Assembly (NCBI RefSeq): GCF_000802245.2
Contig: NZ_CP021080.1
Coordinates: 3,596,001-3,660,000 of the forward strand
DNA: 64,000 bases
Reading direction: 5' to 3'
DNA from: Streptomyces pluripotens
GTDB taxonomy: Bacteria; Actinomycetota; Actinomycetes; Streptomycetales; Streptomycetaceae
Positions 36,417 to 44,505 of the stretch are shown one piece after another. The notes below the pieces were generated by a model. That model was not told the origin of the DNA and did not search any database. It saw only the letters and a list, made by a program, of their open reading frames with translations. Within the stretch, counting starts at the first letter, position 1. Each line of letters opens with the position of its first letter. The position numbers and the translations under genes are program-made.

Positions 36417-36456
36417 GCCCGGTTGCTGGCGACGGGGGATGCACCAGCAACCGGGC
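36417..36456 (+). terminator. Hairpin after the secreted-protein gene
   Basis: Perfect 13-bp arms GCCCGGTTGCTGG (36417-36429) and CCAGCAACCGGGC (36444-36456) with a 14-base loop. Position 54 bases after the stop at 36363 suggests a terminator; a regulatory RNA hairpin is also possible. Confidence 0.65.
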
Positions 36457-36571
36457 TATTGGAACGGTAACAAGAGATCGGCAGTTCGCAAATTCGATCT
36501 CGGTCATTCGGCCACCGAATTCCCTGTCACGAGGGGGAGTTGTGACGGGATTCACCTGCACACCGGACTGG

Positions 36572-36603
36572 CGTCACGGCTGACCGGCCAGTCAGCCGTG
36601 ACG
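36572..36603. terminator. Hairpin terminator at the end of the DUF5926 gene
   Basis: Perfect 13-bp arms CGTCACGGCTGAC and GTCAGCCGTGACG around a 6-base loop (CGGCCA), 14 bases beyond the stop of the minus-strand gene. Confidence 0.75.
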
Positions 36604-36617
36604 TCTCGTGTGGGACG

Positions 36618-37583
36618 TCAGCTGAGGGTTACCTGCCGGTTGGTCAGACCGCCGCGTGCCCGGCGTTCGTCCGCGGTGAGCGGCTCCTTGACGGCGAGGG
36701 CGGCTTCGAGTCGCTCGGCGAACTCGGCGGCCGGCTTCGCCACATCGTCCGCCGTGACCCGGCTCGGCAGGTCCCAAACCGGCACGGTGAGGCCGTGGGC
36801 ACGGAAGGAGCCCACGAGCCGGGTACCCTCCCCGAGGCTGGAGCGGCCAGCGGCGTGCAGCCGTGCGAGAGCGTCCAGGAGCTGCTCCTCCGGGTGCGGC
36901 ATCACCCAGCGCAAGTGGTTCTTCTCCGGGGTCTCGCACCAGTACGCGGCATTCAGGCCGACCAGTCTCACCGTTGGGATGGCGGCGGAGTTCGCCCGTT
37001 CCAGGGAGGCGGTCACCTCCGGGGTGGCGTTCTCCGCGTCCGGCACCCAGAACTCGAAGCCGTCGTGCACCACAGGCTCGAACGGCGCCTCGGCATCGAG
37101 CAGGTCCTGCAGTCGCGGACCCTCCGCGGGGGCGCGGCGTCCCTGCACCGGTGTGCCGGGCTCCGCCTCCAGAGCGCGCTGGAGAGTGTCGGCGAGGTCG
37201 CGGCTGATGTCGCCGGACGCCGTGTCGTTCTGCAGACCGATCAGGACCGAGCCGTCGTCGCGGCGCAGCGCCGGCCAGGCCATCGGCAGCACCGTGGCGA
37301 GGGTGACCGACGGGACGCCCTCGGGCAGGCCGTCCTTGAGGGTCAGCCGGACCGTGGCGGCCGGGACCAGCTCACGCAGTGCCACCCAGTCGCACTCGCC
37401 CGGCAGTCCCTCGAACGGACGCTGCACCAGTTCGGTCGCGGAATGTGCCGCGGATCGACCGTGGCACGCCTTGTAGCGCCGTCCGCTGCCGCAGGGGCAG
37501 GGCTCACGGGCGCCGACAACCGGGATCTCTCCGTCCGTGATCTGCGGGCGCTTGGCCTTCGTCTGGGGTCGCTTCTTGGCCAT
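36618..37583 (-). CDS. DUF5926-type protein with SEC-C zinc motif
   Basis: A 321-residue actinobacterial protein. The N-terminus is Lys/Arg-rich (MAKKRPQTKAKRPQITDGE) and carries a SEC-C metal motif GAREPCPCGSGRRYKACHG at about residues 25-43 (CxC then C-H). The rest is a soluble alpha/beta domain with LPMAWPALRRDDGSVLIGLQ and NHLRWVMPHPEEQLLDALAR. SEC-C motifs bind zinc and often interact with SecB or other proteins. ATG 37583 fits family length. The exact role is unknown. Confidence 0.88.
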   Translation of the reverse strand: MAKKRPQTKAKRPQITDGEIPVVGAREPCPCGSGRRYKACHGRSAAHSATELVQRPFEGLPGECDWVALRELVPAATVRLTLKDGLPEGVPSVTLATVLPMAWPALRRDDGSVLIGLQNDTASGDISRDLADTLQRALEAEPGTPVQGRRAPAEGPRLQDLLDAEAPFEPVVHDGFEFWVPDAENATPEVTASLERANSAAIPTVRLVGLNAAYWCETPEKNHLRWVMPHPEEQLLDALARLHAAGRSSLGEGTRLVGSFRAHGLTVPVWDLPSRVTADDVAKPAAEFAERLEAALAVKEPLTADERRARGGLTNRQVTLS

Positions 37584-37668
37584 CGTGGGTGTCTCCCGGT
37601 TACGGCTCTTCTCGTACGGTCGGGAGCCTAGCCGTTTTGGCCATGACAGACGGGAACCTGTGGACAAC

Positions 37669-37706
37669 GCCGACGCCGACGCCGACGCCGACGCCGCCGC
37701 CGACGG
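37669..37706. repeat. Hexanucleotide repeat (CGACGC)n
   Basis: About six imperfect tandem copies of CGACGC in the gap between the DUF5926 start and the stop of the next gene. The rest of 37584-37859 holds no gene. Confidence 0.7.
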
Positions 37707-37859
37707 TGCGTACCCGTGGAGCATCCACCGGGGGCCGGCGTGCCGGAGGCCAGCCCGCGGCTCCGGCGCCCTCCCGGTGTCCCCGGGCCGGCCAGGCCTG
37801 CGGACCGGCCCGGGCGCTGGGTCCGGGGTTTGGGCCAACTCCTGGAACGTGTCCCGGGG

Positions 37860-38543
37860 TCAGGCCAGATCCTCGAACGCGTCTGCGAAGTCCAGGCCGG
37901 CCAGGTCCGGAAGAACGGTGTCCGGGAGCGTCCCGTCCGCAAGGGTCATGCCCGGGAGCGAGGGGACCGCGACGCGCGTAGTGAAGCCGTCGCGGTGGCA
38001 CCCGGCATCCGGATCGTGGACGTCCCCGTGCACCACCACCCACACCGTCACCTCGCCCTGGACGTCGTCCCGGACACCCCACTCGTCGGCCAGAGCCGTG
38101 ATGATGTTCAGGCCACGGCCGCCGTGCGCGGTCACCGACGGGGTGGCCGGCGCAGGGCGGGTCGGGCCGCCACCGTCCGTCACCTCGACGATGAGTCTGC
38201 CCCGGGCATCCACTCGCCACGCGGCACGGACATCACCGTGCCCGGACGGCATGTCCCCCAGGGGCCGTCCGTGCTTGCACGCATTGCTCAACAGTTCAGA
38301 CAGGATCAGTACGGCATCGTCGATGACCGATTCCGATACGCCACCGCTGCGCAGTTGTATGCGCATCCGGTGCCTCGCCCGCCCCACGCCCGCAGGGCCA
38401 TGAGGTACGGCCATGCTCGACGACGTGGGCACCTCCTGTGCCACCACCAACGCCACCCCCGAGACCTCCTTTGCCCCACGCCACGGTGTGGATGCCCCAT
38501 TGGCCTGTACCGGAAACCGGCCAATCCTCTTCCGCTGACGCAT
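37860..38543 (-). CDS. HATPase_c anti-sigma-like ATP-binding protein
   Basis: A 227-residue protein with an N-terminal extension (MRQRKRIGRFPVQANGAST) and an RsbW-type ATPase core: N box LSELLSNACKHGRP, G1 VEVTDGGGPTRP, G2 HGGRGLNIITALADEWGV. A C-terminal tail of about 50 residues is Asp/Leu-rich. Streptomyces carry dozens of such proteins, acting as anti-sigma factors or kinases. ATG 38543 is used because the basic N-terminal extension looks like genuine coding. No sigma or anti-anti-sigma gene is next to it. Confidence 0.82.
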   Translation of the reverse strand: MRQRKRIGRFPVQANGASTPWRGAKEVSGVALVVAQEVPTSSSMAVPHGPAGVGRARHRMRIQLRSGGVSESVIDDAVLILSELLSNACKHGRPLGDMPSGHGDVRAAWRVDARGRLIVEVTDGGGPTRPAPATPSVTAHGGRGLNIITALADEWGVRDDVQGEVTVWVVVHGDVHDPDAGCHRDGFTTRVAVPSLPGMTLADGTLPDTVLPDLAGLDFADAFEDLA

Positions 38544-38758
38544 TCCGAACGACTGTGCACGGAACGAACGCGCCGGAGCACTCCCGGTGACGAACGGCCG
38601 TGGTCGGCGGTCGTCGTCGGCTTTCCGTGGCTGGAATTCAGTGGTGTGGCCGAGAGTGGAGCATTCAGCAGGCGCGGTGCCGGGTCAAGGGTCGTGCACG
38701 GCTCCTTACCTACCTCTTGGGAGCCTTTCGGGCGCGCACCTTTCGGGGCCGCAGGGAG

Positions 38759-39586
38759 TCAGCGGCCGAGGTGTCCCAGCACCGCGCGGGGGCGGTTGGT
38801 GATGATGGCGTCGATGCCGAGGTCGACGCACAGGTCGACGTCCTCGGGCTCGTTCACGGTCCACACGTGGATCTGGTGACCGGCTCGTTTCAGCCGCTCC
38901 ACGTACGTGGGGTGGTTGCGCACGATGCGGATCGACGGGCCCGCGATCCGTACCCCCGCGGGCAGCCGCCCGTCGCGCAGCCGGGGCGAGACGAACTGCA
39001 TCAGGTAGACCGTGGGCAGTGTTGGCGCGGCGGCACGCACACGGTGCAGGGAACGTGCCGAGAAGCTCATGATCCGGACCGGGGAGTCAGGGGTGGAGGC
39101 CGGTGCGTCCAGGCCGAACCGCTTCAGCAGCATCAGTAGCCGTTCCTCGACCTGGCCCGCCCACCGTGTGGGGTGCTTGGTCTCGATGGCCAGCTCCACC
39201 CGGCGTCCGGAGTCGGCGACCAGCTCCAGCAGTCGCTCCAGGGTGAGCACGGAGGTGTCCGCCAGGTCCTCCGGCGGGGTCTCCCAGTCGGGCTCCTCGT
39301 CCCGTCCGCGCCATGCCTCGCGCGTCTTCCAGGAGCCGAAGTCGAGGGCGGCGAGGTCGGCCAGTTCCAGCGCGGAGACGGCTCCACGACCGTTGGAGGT
39401 CCGGTTCACCCGCCGGTCGTGGACACAGACGAGGTGGCCGTCGGCGGTTAGTCGTACATCGCACTCAAGCGCGTCCGCGCCGTCCTCAAGCGCTTTCCGG
39501 TAAGCAGCCAGGGTGTGTTCGGGCGCGTCCTCGGAGGCGCCCCGGTGGGCGACGACTTGAATGGATTGCTGTGGTGCGTGGGTCAC
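38759..39586 (-). CDS. glpQ: Glycerophosphodiester phosphodiesterase
   Basis: A 275-residue GDPD-family TIM barrel that cleaves glycerophosphodiesters to glycerol-3-phosphate and an alcohol. Catalytic pieces: VVAHRGASEDAPEHT (His of HRG and Glu), DALECDVRLTADGHLVCVHD (Glu, Asp, and second His), LAIETKHP and the late VWTVNEPEDVDLCVDLG. No signal peptide, so cytoplasmic. ATG 39586 is natural. It is divergent from the HtrA-like gene. Confidence 0.92.
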   Translation of the reverse strand: MTHAPQQSIQVVAHRGASEDAPEHTLAAYRKALEDGADALECDVRLTADGHLVCVHDRRVNRTSNGRGAVSALELADLAALDFGSWKTREAWRGRDEEPDWETPPEDLADTSVLTLERLLELVADSGRRVELAIETKHPTRWAGQVEERLLMLLKRFGLDAPASTPDSPVRIMSFSARSLHRVRAAAPTLPTVYLMQFVSPRLRDGRLPAGVRIAGPSIRIVRNHPTYVERLKRAGHQIHVWTVNEPEDVDLCVDLGIDAIITNRPRAVLGHLGR

Positions 39587-39901
39587 TGCGTCATGGTGTC
39601 ACCGTTGCGGGGTGGTGGCGGTGGCGAGGGTGCCTCTCTGTGGACGGTGGTGGCACACGCCATGCTCATTTATGTGACGTTTGCCTGGAAAATCCTATAT
39701 AAAGGGTGGCCCTGGACCCACAGCCACCGCTTATGGTGCTCTGACGGCCCGTGGGAAAAGCTGACCGCGTACGACAGAAACACAGGACCATGCGCAGCTG
39801 CATCGAGACGGGCTCACGACGAGCGTGACCGCCCCGCCGAGCGTGAACGAGCGTGACCGAGTGCGACCGACGACAACAGCCGTGGATCGAGGAGAAGAGC
39901 T
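39587..39901. promoter_or_regulatory. Intergenic region with AT-rich promoter-like block before htrA-type gene
   Basis: 315 bases without a gene. The AT-rich block AATCCTATATAAAGG (39691-39705) stands out; TATATA could be a -10 for the protease gene, with TGTGAC 17 bases upstream as a weak -35. The last 70 bases carry short repeats of GAGCGTGACCG before the ribosome site gaggagaagagct. Confidence 0.4.
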
Positions 39902-41443
39902 GTGAGCACCGAGAACGAGGGCAACGCGGTACCCCCGGCCCCGTCCGCACCTCCCGTGCCGGTGGCCTCTTCCGACAGTTCCCCCCAGGACCCTGCACCC
40001 GGGGGGAGCGCGCCGACGACTCCGCTGCCCCAGGTACCGCAGGACGCTCCGGCCACGCCGGGTACCCCGGCCGCACCCGAGCCGGCCTCCGCGCCCGCGG
40101 CGCCGGGCCACGGGCCCATGGCGGGGGAGGCAGGACCGTCCGGTCCCCCGCACGCTGCCGGCCCGGCCCCCGACGGCTCCTGGCCCCCTCCGCCGCCGCC
40201 CACCCCGGCCTACGGTGACGGCGCCTCCCACGGTGCTCCCTACGGCGCCGGTGCTGGCGGTGCCGGTTTCGGCGCTGGCGGCGGCTGGGGAGCGTCGTAC
40301 CAGCAGCCCGCCCCCAAGCCGCGCAACGGTCGCGGCGGCCTGATCGCCGGTGTCCTGGTCGCCGCACTGATCGCCGGTGGCCTGGGCGGCGGCCTCGGAT
40401 ACACCCTGGCCAAGGACAGCGACTCCCGCGGCTCCACCACCGTCTCCGCTTCCGACAGCGGTGCCGCGCAGGTCAAGCGTGCGCCCGGCACGATCGCCAG
40501 CGTGGCCGCCAAGGCCCTGCCCAGCACGGTCACCATCGAGGCGGAGAGCAACAACGGCGAGGGCGGCACGGGCACCGGCTTCGTCTTCGACACCCAGGGC
40601 CACATCGTCACCAACAATCACGTGGTGGCCGACGCGGTGAACGGCGGCAAGCTCACGGCCACCTTCCCCAACGGCAAGAAGTACGACGCCGAGATCGTCG
40701 GCCACGCGCAGGGCTACGACGTCGCCGTCATCAAGCTCAAGAACGCGCCGTCCGACCTCAAGCCGCTGCCCCTCGGCAACTCCGACAAGGTGGCCGTCGG
40801 CGACGAGACCATCGCCATCGGTGCCCCCTTCGGCCTGTCCAACACGGTGACGACCGGCATCATCAGTGCCAAGAACCGCCCCGTGGCCTCCAGCGACGGC
40901 AGCGCCACCAGCAAGGCGTCGTACATGAGCGCGCTGCAGACCGATGCGTCCATCAACCCGGGCAACTCCGGCGGCCCGCTGCTGGACGCCACCGGTGCGG
41001 TCATCGGCATCAACTCGGCGATCCAGTCCACCAGCAACGGAGGCTTCGGCTCCGGTCAGTCCGGATCGATCGGCCTGGGCTTCGCCATCCCGATCAACCA
41101 GGCCAAGTACGTCGCCCAGCAGCTGATCAAGACGGGCAAGCCGGTGTACGCCAAGATCGGTGCCTCGGTCTCCCTGGAGAACACCACCGCCGGTGCGAAG
41201 ATCACCGAGCAGGGCGCGGGCGGAGCCTCTGCGATCGAGCCGGGCGGTCCGGCCGACAAAGCGGGTCTCAAGCCCGGGGACGTCATCACCAAGCTCGACG
41301 ACATGGTGATCGACAGCGGCCCGACCCTGATCGGTGAGATCTGGACCCACAAGCCGGGCGACAAGGTCACGATCACCTACAAACGGGGCGGCCAGGAACA
41401 CACGGTGGACCTGACACTGGGCTCGCGGAACGGCGACAACTGA
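39902..41443 (+). CDS. HtrA/DegP-type membrane-anchored serine protease with PDZ domain
   Basis: A 513-residue S1C protease. Residues 1-140 are a cytoplasmic Pro/Ala/Gly-rich tail; one membrane helix (LIAGVLVAALIAGGLGGGLG, about 147-166) anchors it. The catalytic triad is in TNNHVVADAV (His near 240), YDVAVIKL (Asp near 272) and NPGNSGGPLL (Ser near 358). A PDZ domain with AGLKPGDVITKLDD ends the protein. These proteases degrade or refold damaged envelope proteins. GTG 39902 follows gaggagaagagct. A terminator hairpin follows. Confidence 0.94.
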   Translation: MSTENEGNAVPPAPSAPPVPVASSDSSPQDPAPGGSAPTTPLPQVPQDAPATPGTPAAPEPASAPAAPGHGPMAGEAGPSGPPHAAGPAPDGSWPPPPPPTPAYGDGASHGAPYGAGAGGAGFGAGGGWGASYQQPAPKPRNGRGGLIAGVLVAALIAGGLGGGLGYTLAKDSDSRGSTTVSASDSGAAQVKRAPGTIASVAAKALPSTVTIEAESNNGEGGTGTGFVFDTQGHIVTNNHVVADAVNGGKLTATFPNGKKYDAEIVGHAQGYDVAVIKLKNAPSDLKPLPLGNSDKVAVGDETIAIGAPFGLSNTVTTGIISAKNRPVASSDGSATSKASYMSALQTDASINPGNSGGPLLDATGAVIGINSAIQSTSNGGFGSGQSGSIGLGFAIPINQAKYVAQQLIKTGKPVYAKIGASVSLENTTAGAKITEQGAGGASAIEPGGPADKAGLKPGDVITKLDDMVIDSGPTLIGEIWTHKPGDKVTITYKRGGQEHTVDLTLGSRNGDN

Positions 41444-41738
41444 CGCGCCGGCCCGCACACGCGTACGGGGGTGCCCGCACTGAGCGGCACCCCCTTCGCG
41501 CTGTCTCGCTCACAGCTTGAGCACACCGCACCAGGTCCATCCGGCGCCGACCCGTGTCCCGCAGGGGTTCCGCCATCTCCCGCGTGTCGAAGCGCAGGGC
41601 CTCGACCTTGTACGGGCGTCCGTCGGAGCCCCGCTCGTACCTCCACTGCCGGAACACCGCAGGTGCGTATCCGCGCCCGTACCGCTTGCCTCGCTGGCCG
41701 GCGGCCCGGGTCTGCCACCGCTCGTGCAGAGCGCGCAC
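41373..41738 (-). CDS. Possible small protein or gene remnant, upstream of tRNA-Ser
   Basis: A minus-strand frame of 121 residues from GTG 41738. The first 75 or so residues look protein-like (YGRGYAPAVFRQWRYERGSD, YKVEALRFDTREMAEPLRDT); the remainder is Arg/Ser-rich and runs antisense into the HtrA-like gene and its terminator. The frame stays open further upstream (PALTPERNEV). I do not recognise it. It may be the truncated end of a lost gene. Evidence is composition only. Confidence 0.25.
   Translation of the reverse strand: MRALHERWQTRAAGQRGKRYGRGYAPAVFRQWRYERGSDGRPYKVEALRFDTREMAEPLRDTGRRRMDLVRCAQAVSETARRGCRSVRAPPYACAGRRVSCRRSASPVSGPPCVPGRPVCR
41467..41494 (+). terminator. Hairpin after the HtrA-like gene
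   Basis: GGGGGTGCC(C)CGC and GCG(G)GCACCCCC arms around ACTGA, 24 bases after the stop; a short T-containing tail (ttcgc) follows. Confidence 0.7.
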
Positions 41739-41887
41739 CTCGTTGCGCTCCGGGGTGAGGGCTGGGTGAGGGCCCGATCAGGAGGTGCCCCGAAACGCAG
41801 CCAGCGGACCCTTTGCCGGCCACGGACCCGCGCGAGGCCCGAGGCCGGTAGGCTGTAGCCGCTCCGCCCCAGGTGGGACGGGGCCGA

Positions 41888-41972
41888 GGTGGGTTGCCCG
41901 AGCGGCCTAAGGGAACGGTCTTGAAAACCGTCGTGGCGCGAGTCACCGTGGGTTCAAATCCCACACCCACCG
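41888..41972 (+). tRNA. tRNA-Ser, anticodon TGA; integration target
   Basis: An 85-nt class II tRNA: acceptor GGTGGGT with ACCCACC, long variable arm, T arm GTGGG-ttcaaat-CCCAC, anticodon TGA at 41922-41924 in loop CTTGAAA. It reads UCA-family serine codons. Its 3' part from 41917 is duplicated at 56996-57052, marking it as the attachment site of the integrated element. The gene remains complete at the left boundary. Confidence 0.95.
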
Positions 41973-41973
41973 C
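41917..41973 (+). repeat. attL, 57-bp direct repeat
   Basis: Identical to 56996-57052. It starts in the anticodon stem (GGTCTTGAAAACCG) and runs through the T arm, the acceptor 3' strand and two bases beyond (GC). It restores the 3' half of tRNA-Ser(TGA). Confidence 0.95.
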
Positions 41974-42217
41974 AGCAGCGAACGGCCCCTGACCAGGCGT
42001 TACGGTCGGGGGCCGTTGTCGTGCCCGCTGCCTGCCGGGCACCGCCGGAATCCGCGGTTTCCCGCGCTGACGGGCACGCGAGGGGCACGGCGGGGGCACG
42101 GACTCGCGGCGCGGTTCGAGCCGGTGCGGGGCTCCGGTAACGGTCGGTCGGCACCCCTGAGCCACAGCGCGTCTCTGACGGCGGGCGCGAACTGCGGCGG
42201 TTCATATCCTTGGAGCC

Positions 42218-42565
42218 ATGCGGAACTCGGATGCTCTCCGCGCGGCGGTAAGGGCGCGGGCCACGGCCATGCTGGGCAACGAAGCGCCCGCGTACGACAT
42301 GGGCTTGGAGATCCTGGGTCTCGCGAGCGTCGTGTTCCCTGCGGACGAGGGCGACGAAGCGAGCAGCGCGCTCCCGCTCCTCTGGGGCGAACTGACCGAC
42401 TGGGTCGAGCTACATCCTGCGGAAGCGGGCCAGGCCGAGGCGTACATGGTCGACGCTGCCCGTGAGTGGCTGCTCGTCGAGGGCGACCGCGCGGCGGAGC
42501 GGCGCTACTTCGACCGGTGGCTTCACGATGTCCTCGGGTTCGAGCATCGTCCGGACGAACTCTGA
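42218..42565 (+). CDS. AICE protein of unknown function
   Basis: A 115-residue acidic, helical protein (GLASVVFPADEGDEASSALP, EAEAYMVDAAREWLL-type pattern) ending FDRWLHDVLGFEHRPDEL. No signal or membrane segment. It is the first gene inside the left boundary, transcribed away from it and towards the convergent GntR gene. Similar small proteins occur in Streptomyces integrative elements, but I cannot assign a role. Confidence 0.7.
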   Translation: MRNSDALRAAVRARATAMLGNEAPAYDMGLEILGLASVVFPADEGDEASSALPLLWGELTDWVELHPAEAGQAEAYMVDAAREWLLVEGDRAAERRYFDRWLHDVLGFEHRPDEL

Positions 42566-42640
42566 GGCTGTCGGTGCCGTTCCCCTGCGGTCTGCTGGAT
42601 ATTTCACACCGGTGCGACCCGGTGTTCAGCGTGGGCCCGG

Positions 42641-43396
42641 TCAGGGATTGATCGGAATCTCGTAGACGATCTCGCAGTGCGCGGCGGGGATCACGATGTC
42701 CGCCGTCTCGACCGGTCGTCCCTGGTCGCTGTAGTACGTCCGCCGGATGTGCGTGACGAGCGCGGCCTTCTGGATGCCGAGAAGCGATGCCTCCTCGGCG
42801 GTCGCCTGCCTCGGTTCCGGGTGCTCCACGGCGTGGCTGACGGTGACTCCGATCGCGGCCATACGGTTCACGACCCCCGCGCCCGCGTGTGGCCCGCCCT
42901 CGGGAAGGACGACCAGAGAGCCTGCGGTGAGGTCGTACGGCTCCCAACTCGTCGACAGCTGAACCGGCCTGCCGTCCGCCAGGAACTCGTACGTCGTCCG
43001 GACGCACAGCTCGCCTTCGGTGATCCCGAGCCGCGCCGCGATATCGGCAGGCGCCGGCACCTTGGCATCCGTCCGGCTTTCCCAATCGCCCTGCCGACCA
43101 ACAGCCTTCATGTCCGCCCGGAACGGTGACCCGCTGGGCTGCTCCCGCGCCGACGACCGTACGACCCGTACCCGCTGCCGGGGCTCCGCGACGTACGTGC
43201 CTGAACCGGCCCGTCCCTCCAGCACTCCTTGGGAGATCAGCAACTCCTGAGCCCTGCGCACCACGTTCTCGCCCACGCCGCACTCCTGGCCGATCTGGGC
43301 GCGCGAGGGAAGCCGGTCCCCCGGCTCCCATTCGTGCTCCGCGATCCGCCGCCGCAGTTCGTCGGCGATGCGGAGATAGGGCGGCTGCTCAGGCAT
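42641..43396 (-). CDS. GntR/HutC-family regulator (first in element)
   Basis: A 251-residue regulator. The N-terminal winged helix is standard GntR (YLRIADELRRRIAEHEWEPG, LPSRAQIGQECGVGENVVRR, GVLEGRAGSGTYV); residues about 85-250 are a UTRA ligand domain (LSTSWEPYDLT, GIQKAALVTHIRRTYY, VETADIVIPAAHCEIVYEIP). ATG 43396 lies about 10 bases from a pair of palindromes (43406-43436), so it very likely represses itself and the divergent small-protein operon. The ligand is unknown. Confidence 0.9.
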   Translation of the reverse strand: MPEQPPYLRIADELRRRIAEHEWEPGDRLPSRAQIGQECGVGENVVRRAQELLISQGVLEGRAGSGTYVAEPRQRVRVVRSSAREQPSGSPFRADMKAVGRQGDWESRTDAKVPAPADIAARLGITEGELCVRTTYEFLADGRPVQLSTSWEPYDLTAGSLVVLPEGGPHAGAGVVNRMAAIGVTVSHAVEHPEPRQATAEEASLLGIQKAALVTHIRRTYYSDQGRPVETADIVIPAAHCEIVYEIPINP

Positions 43397-43405
43397 ATGG
43401 AAAAT

Positions 43406-43436
43406 CTAGTCCACTAGCTCTAATCTAGTTAACTAG
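43406..43436. promoter_or_regulatory. Tandem GntR operators in a divergent promoter
   Basis: CTAGTCCACTAG (43406-43417) and the perfect palindrome CTAGTTAACTAG (43425-43436), spaced 19 bases start to start, between the divergent GntR gene and the operon starting at 43476. Shared arms CTAGT/ACTAG fit binding by a GntR dimer. Confidence 0.75.
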
Positions 43437-43475
43437 CTTCACTCAAAGTGATCGCCGAGTGACGGAGGCTGCCCT

Positions 43476-43754
43476 GTGCCCGCTTCGCGAGTGAGCGCGC
43501 AAGCCATCGCCGCCCGGCTGTCAGCCGCCGGGCTCACCACACGCGTGGACGAGCGCGACCGGTGCACGTCGATCGAGGCGGAGGTACCGGAATCACTCTC
43601 CGCCGAGACATGGCGGGAGGTCCTGGAAGCGCTGGCCGACGCCGACCGGTTCGGGCTTCTCGCCACCAACTTGAACGGCCGCACCCTCTGGGCGGTCGTA
43701 CGCAAAGCGGTCCCCACGACGGGCGATGTCGGGGGACCGAGCCATCAGCGATAG
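43476..43754 (+). CDS. Small AICE protein, unknown
   Basis: A 92-residue soluble protein: SAQAIAARLSAAGLTTRVDE, then EVPESLSAETWREVLEALAD and DRFGLLATNLNGRTLWAVVR. An alternating strand-helix pattern suggests a compact alpha/beta fold. It is the first gene of an operon (43476-45541) that starts beside the tandem GntR operators. No function known. Confidence 0.65.
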   Translation: MPASRVSAQAIAARLSAAGLTTRVDERDRCTSIEAEVPESLSAETWREVLEALADADRFGLLATNLNGRTLWAVVRKAVPTTGDVGGPSHQR

Positions 43755-43766
43755 GAGCTGAGCAGC

Positions 43767-44075
43767 GTGCTCAACCGTATCCGCCGCGCCGTCACGCTCG
43801 CCAGAGAGCGGTACGCCCCCAAGGGCAGGCACCGCCGCGCCCCGGAGCTGTCCCGGACGGCTGAAATGACGCCCACCGCGTTCGCCGCAGGACTACCGAC
43901 CATCCCGGAGCGGAATCCGGGCACCCCGGACCACCTTCACCTGCTCCTGGACCAGGAAGACGTACTTGTCCGCCCCTACGTACTGACCCTGGAGGAGCGT
44001 GCACGGCGGCGTTCGTCGGTCATGGCGCCGCGCTGGTCGACTCAGGCACCGTCGACCATGGAGGCGGTCCACTGA
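43767..44075 (+). CDS. Small AICE protein, unknown
   Basis: A 102-residue protein, basic at the N-terminus (MLNRIRRAVTLARERYAPKG) and with a conserved-looking middle HLHLLLDQEDVLVRPYVLTL. Its stop overlaps the next start by one base (TGATG), so translation is coupled. Similar short proteins with VRPY-type motifs occur beside GntR regulators in Streptomyces elements, judging from memory. Function unknown. Confidence 0.65.
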   Translation: MLNRIRRAVTLARERYAPKGRHRRAPELSRTAEMTPTAFAAGLPTIPERNPGTPDHLHLLLDQEDVLVRPYVLTLEERARRRSSVMAPRWSTQAPSTMEAVH

Positions 44076-44284
44076 TGCCTCCACACCCACGACACCGCAT
44101 CACGCAAACCTCGGTCGCCTCCTACCGCTCGGCCGCCTGCCGAATCGGCACCCACATCACCTGCACGGAAGCCGCTGCCTCCTCGACCCCGGTAGAGACC
44201 GGCCTGCCGGTGATTTACGAGACGTGCGACTGCCCTTGCCACTCGGCACCTGACCACTCCAAGCGATGGGAGGTGAAGCGGTGA
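44075..44284 (+). CDS. Small cysteine-containing AICE protein
   Basis: A 69-residue protein with five Cys residues, three of them in CDCPCHSAPDH near the C-terminus, which could bind zinc with the His residues. It overlaps its neighbours on both sides by one and four bases. No further family recognised. Confidence 0.6.
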   Translation: MPPHPRHRITQTSVASYRSAACRIGTHITCTEAAASSTPVETGLPVIYETCDCPCHSAPDHSKRWEVKR

Positions 44285-44505
44285 GCAACTGGGCACCCGG
44301 GGGCGCTCTGGCATCCAACGTCGAGATCACAGCCGCCACCGTGCTGCGCGGCGACGTCATCCAAGTGGGCGGCCGGGCATGCCGGGTGAGAGACCTCTTC
44401 CAACTGCCCCAGGGCGCAAAGCAACTCCTCTTCGACTCGGGAGAGCTGCTGACCATCAACGGGCGAACCCGGCTCGTCGCCGTGCGGATGATGAGAAGGC
44501 GGTGA
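44281..44505 (+). CDS. Small AICE protein, unknown
   Basis: A 74-residue protein from GTG 44281, which overlaps the previous stop by four bases. Strand-rich pattern: ITAATVLRGDVIQVGGRACR, DLFQLPQGAKQLLFDSGELL, TRLVAVRMMRRR. It looks like a small beta-barrel, possibly OB- or SH3-like. Its stop overlaps the next GTG (GTGA). Confidence 0.6.
   Translation: MSNWAPGGALASNVEITAATVLRGDVIQVGGRACRVRDLFQLPQGAKQLLFDSGELLTINGRTRLVAVRMMRRR

Noticed and set aside
41377..42165. Minus-strand frame containing GVGFEPTVTRATTVFKT
   Set aside because: This peptide is the antisense translation of tRNA-Ser; the same string appears at attR (56708-57232). It is a common false ORF.
43406..43436. Rho-independent terminator
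   Set aside because: The palindromes lack a loop/T tail and lie between divergent starts; operator is the better reading.
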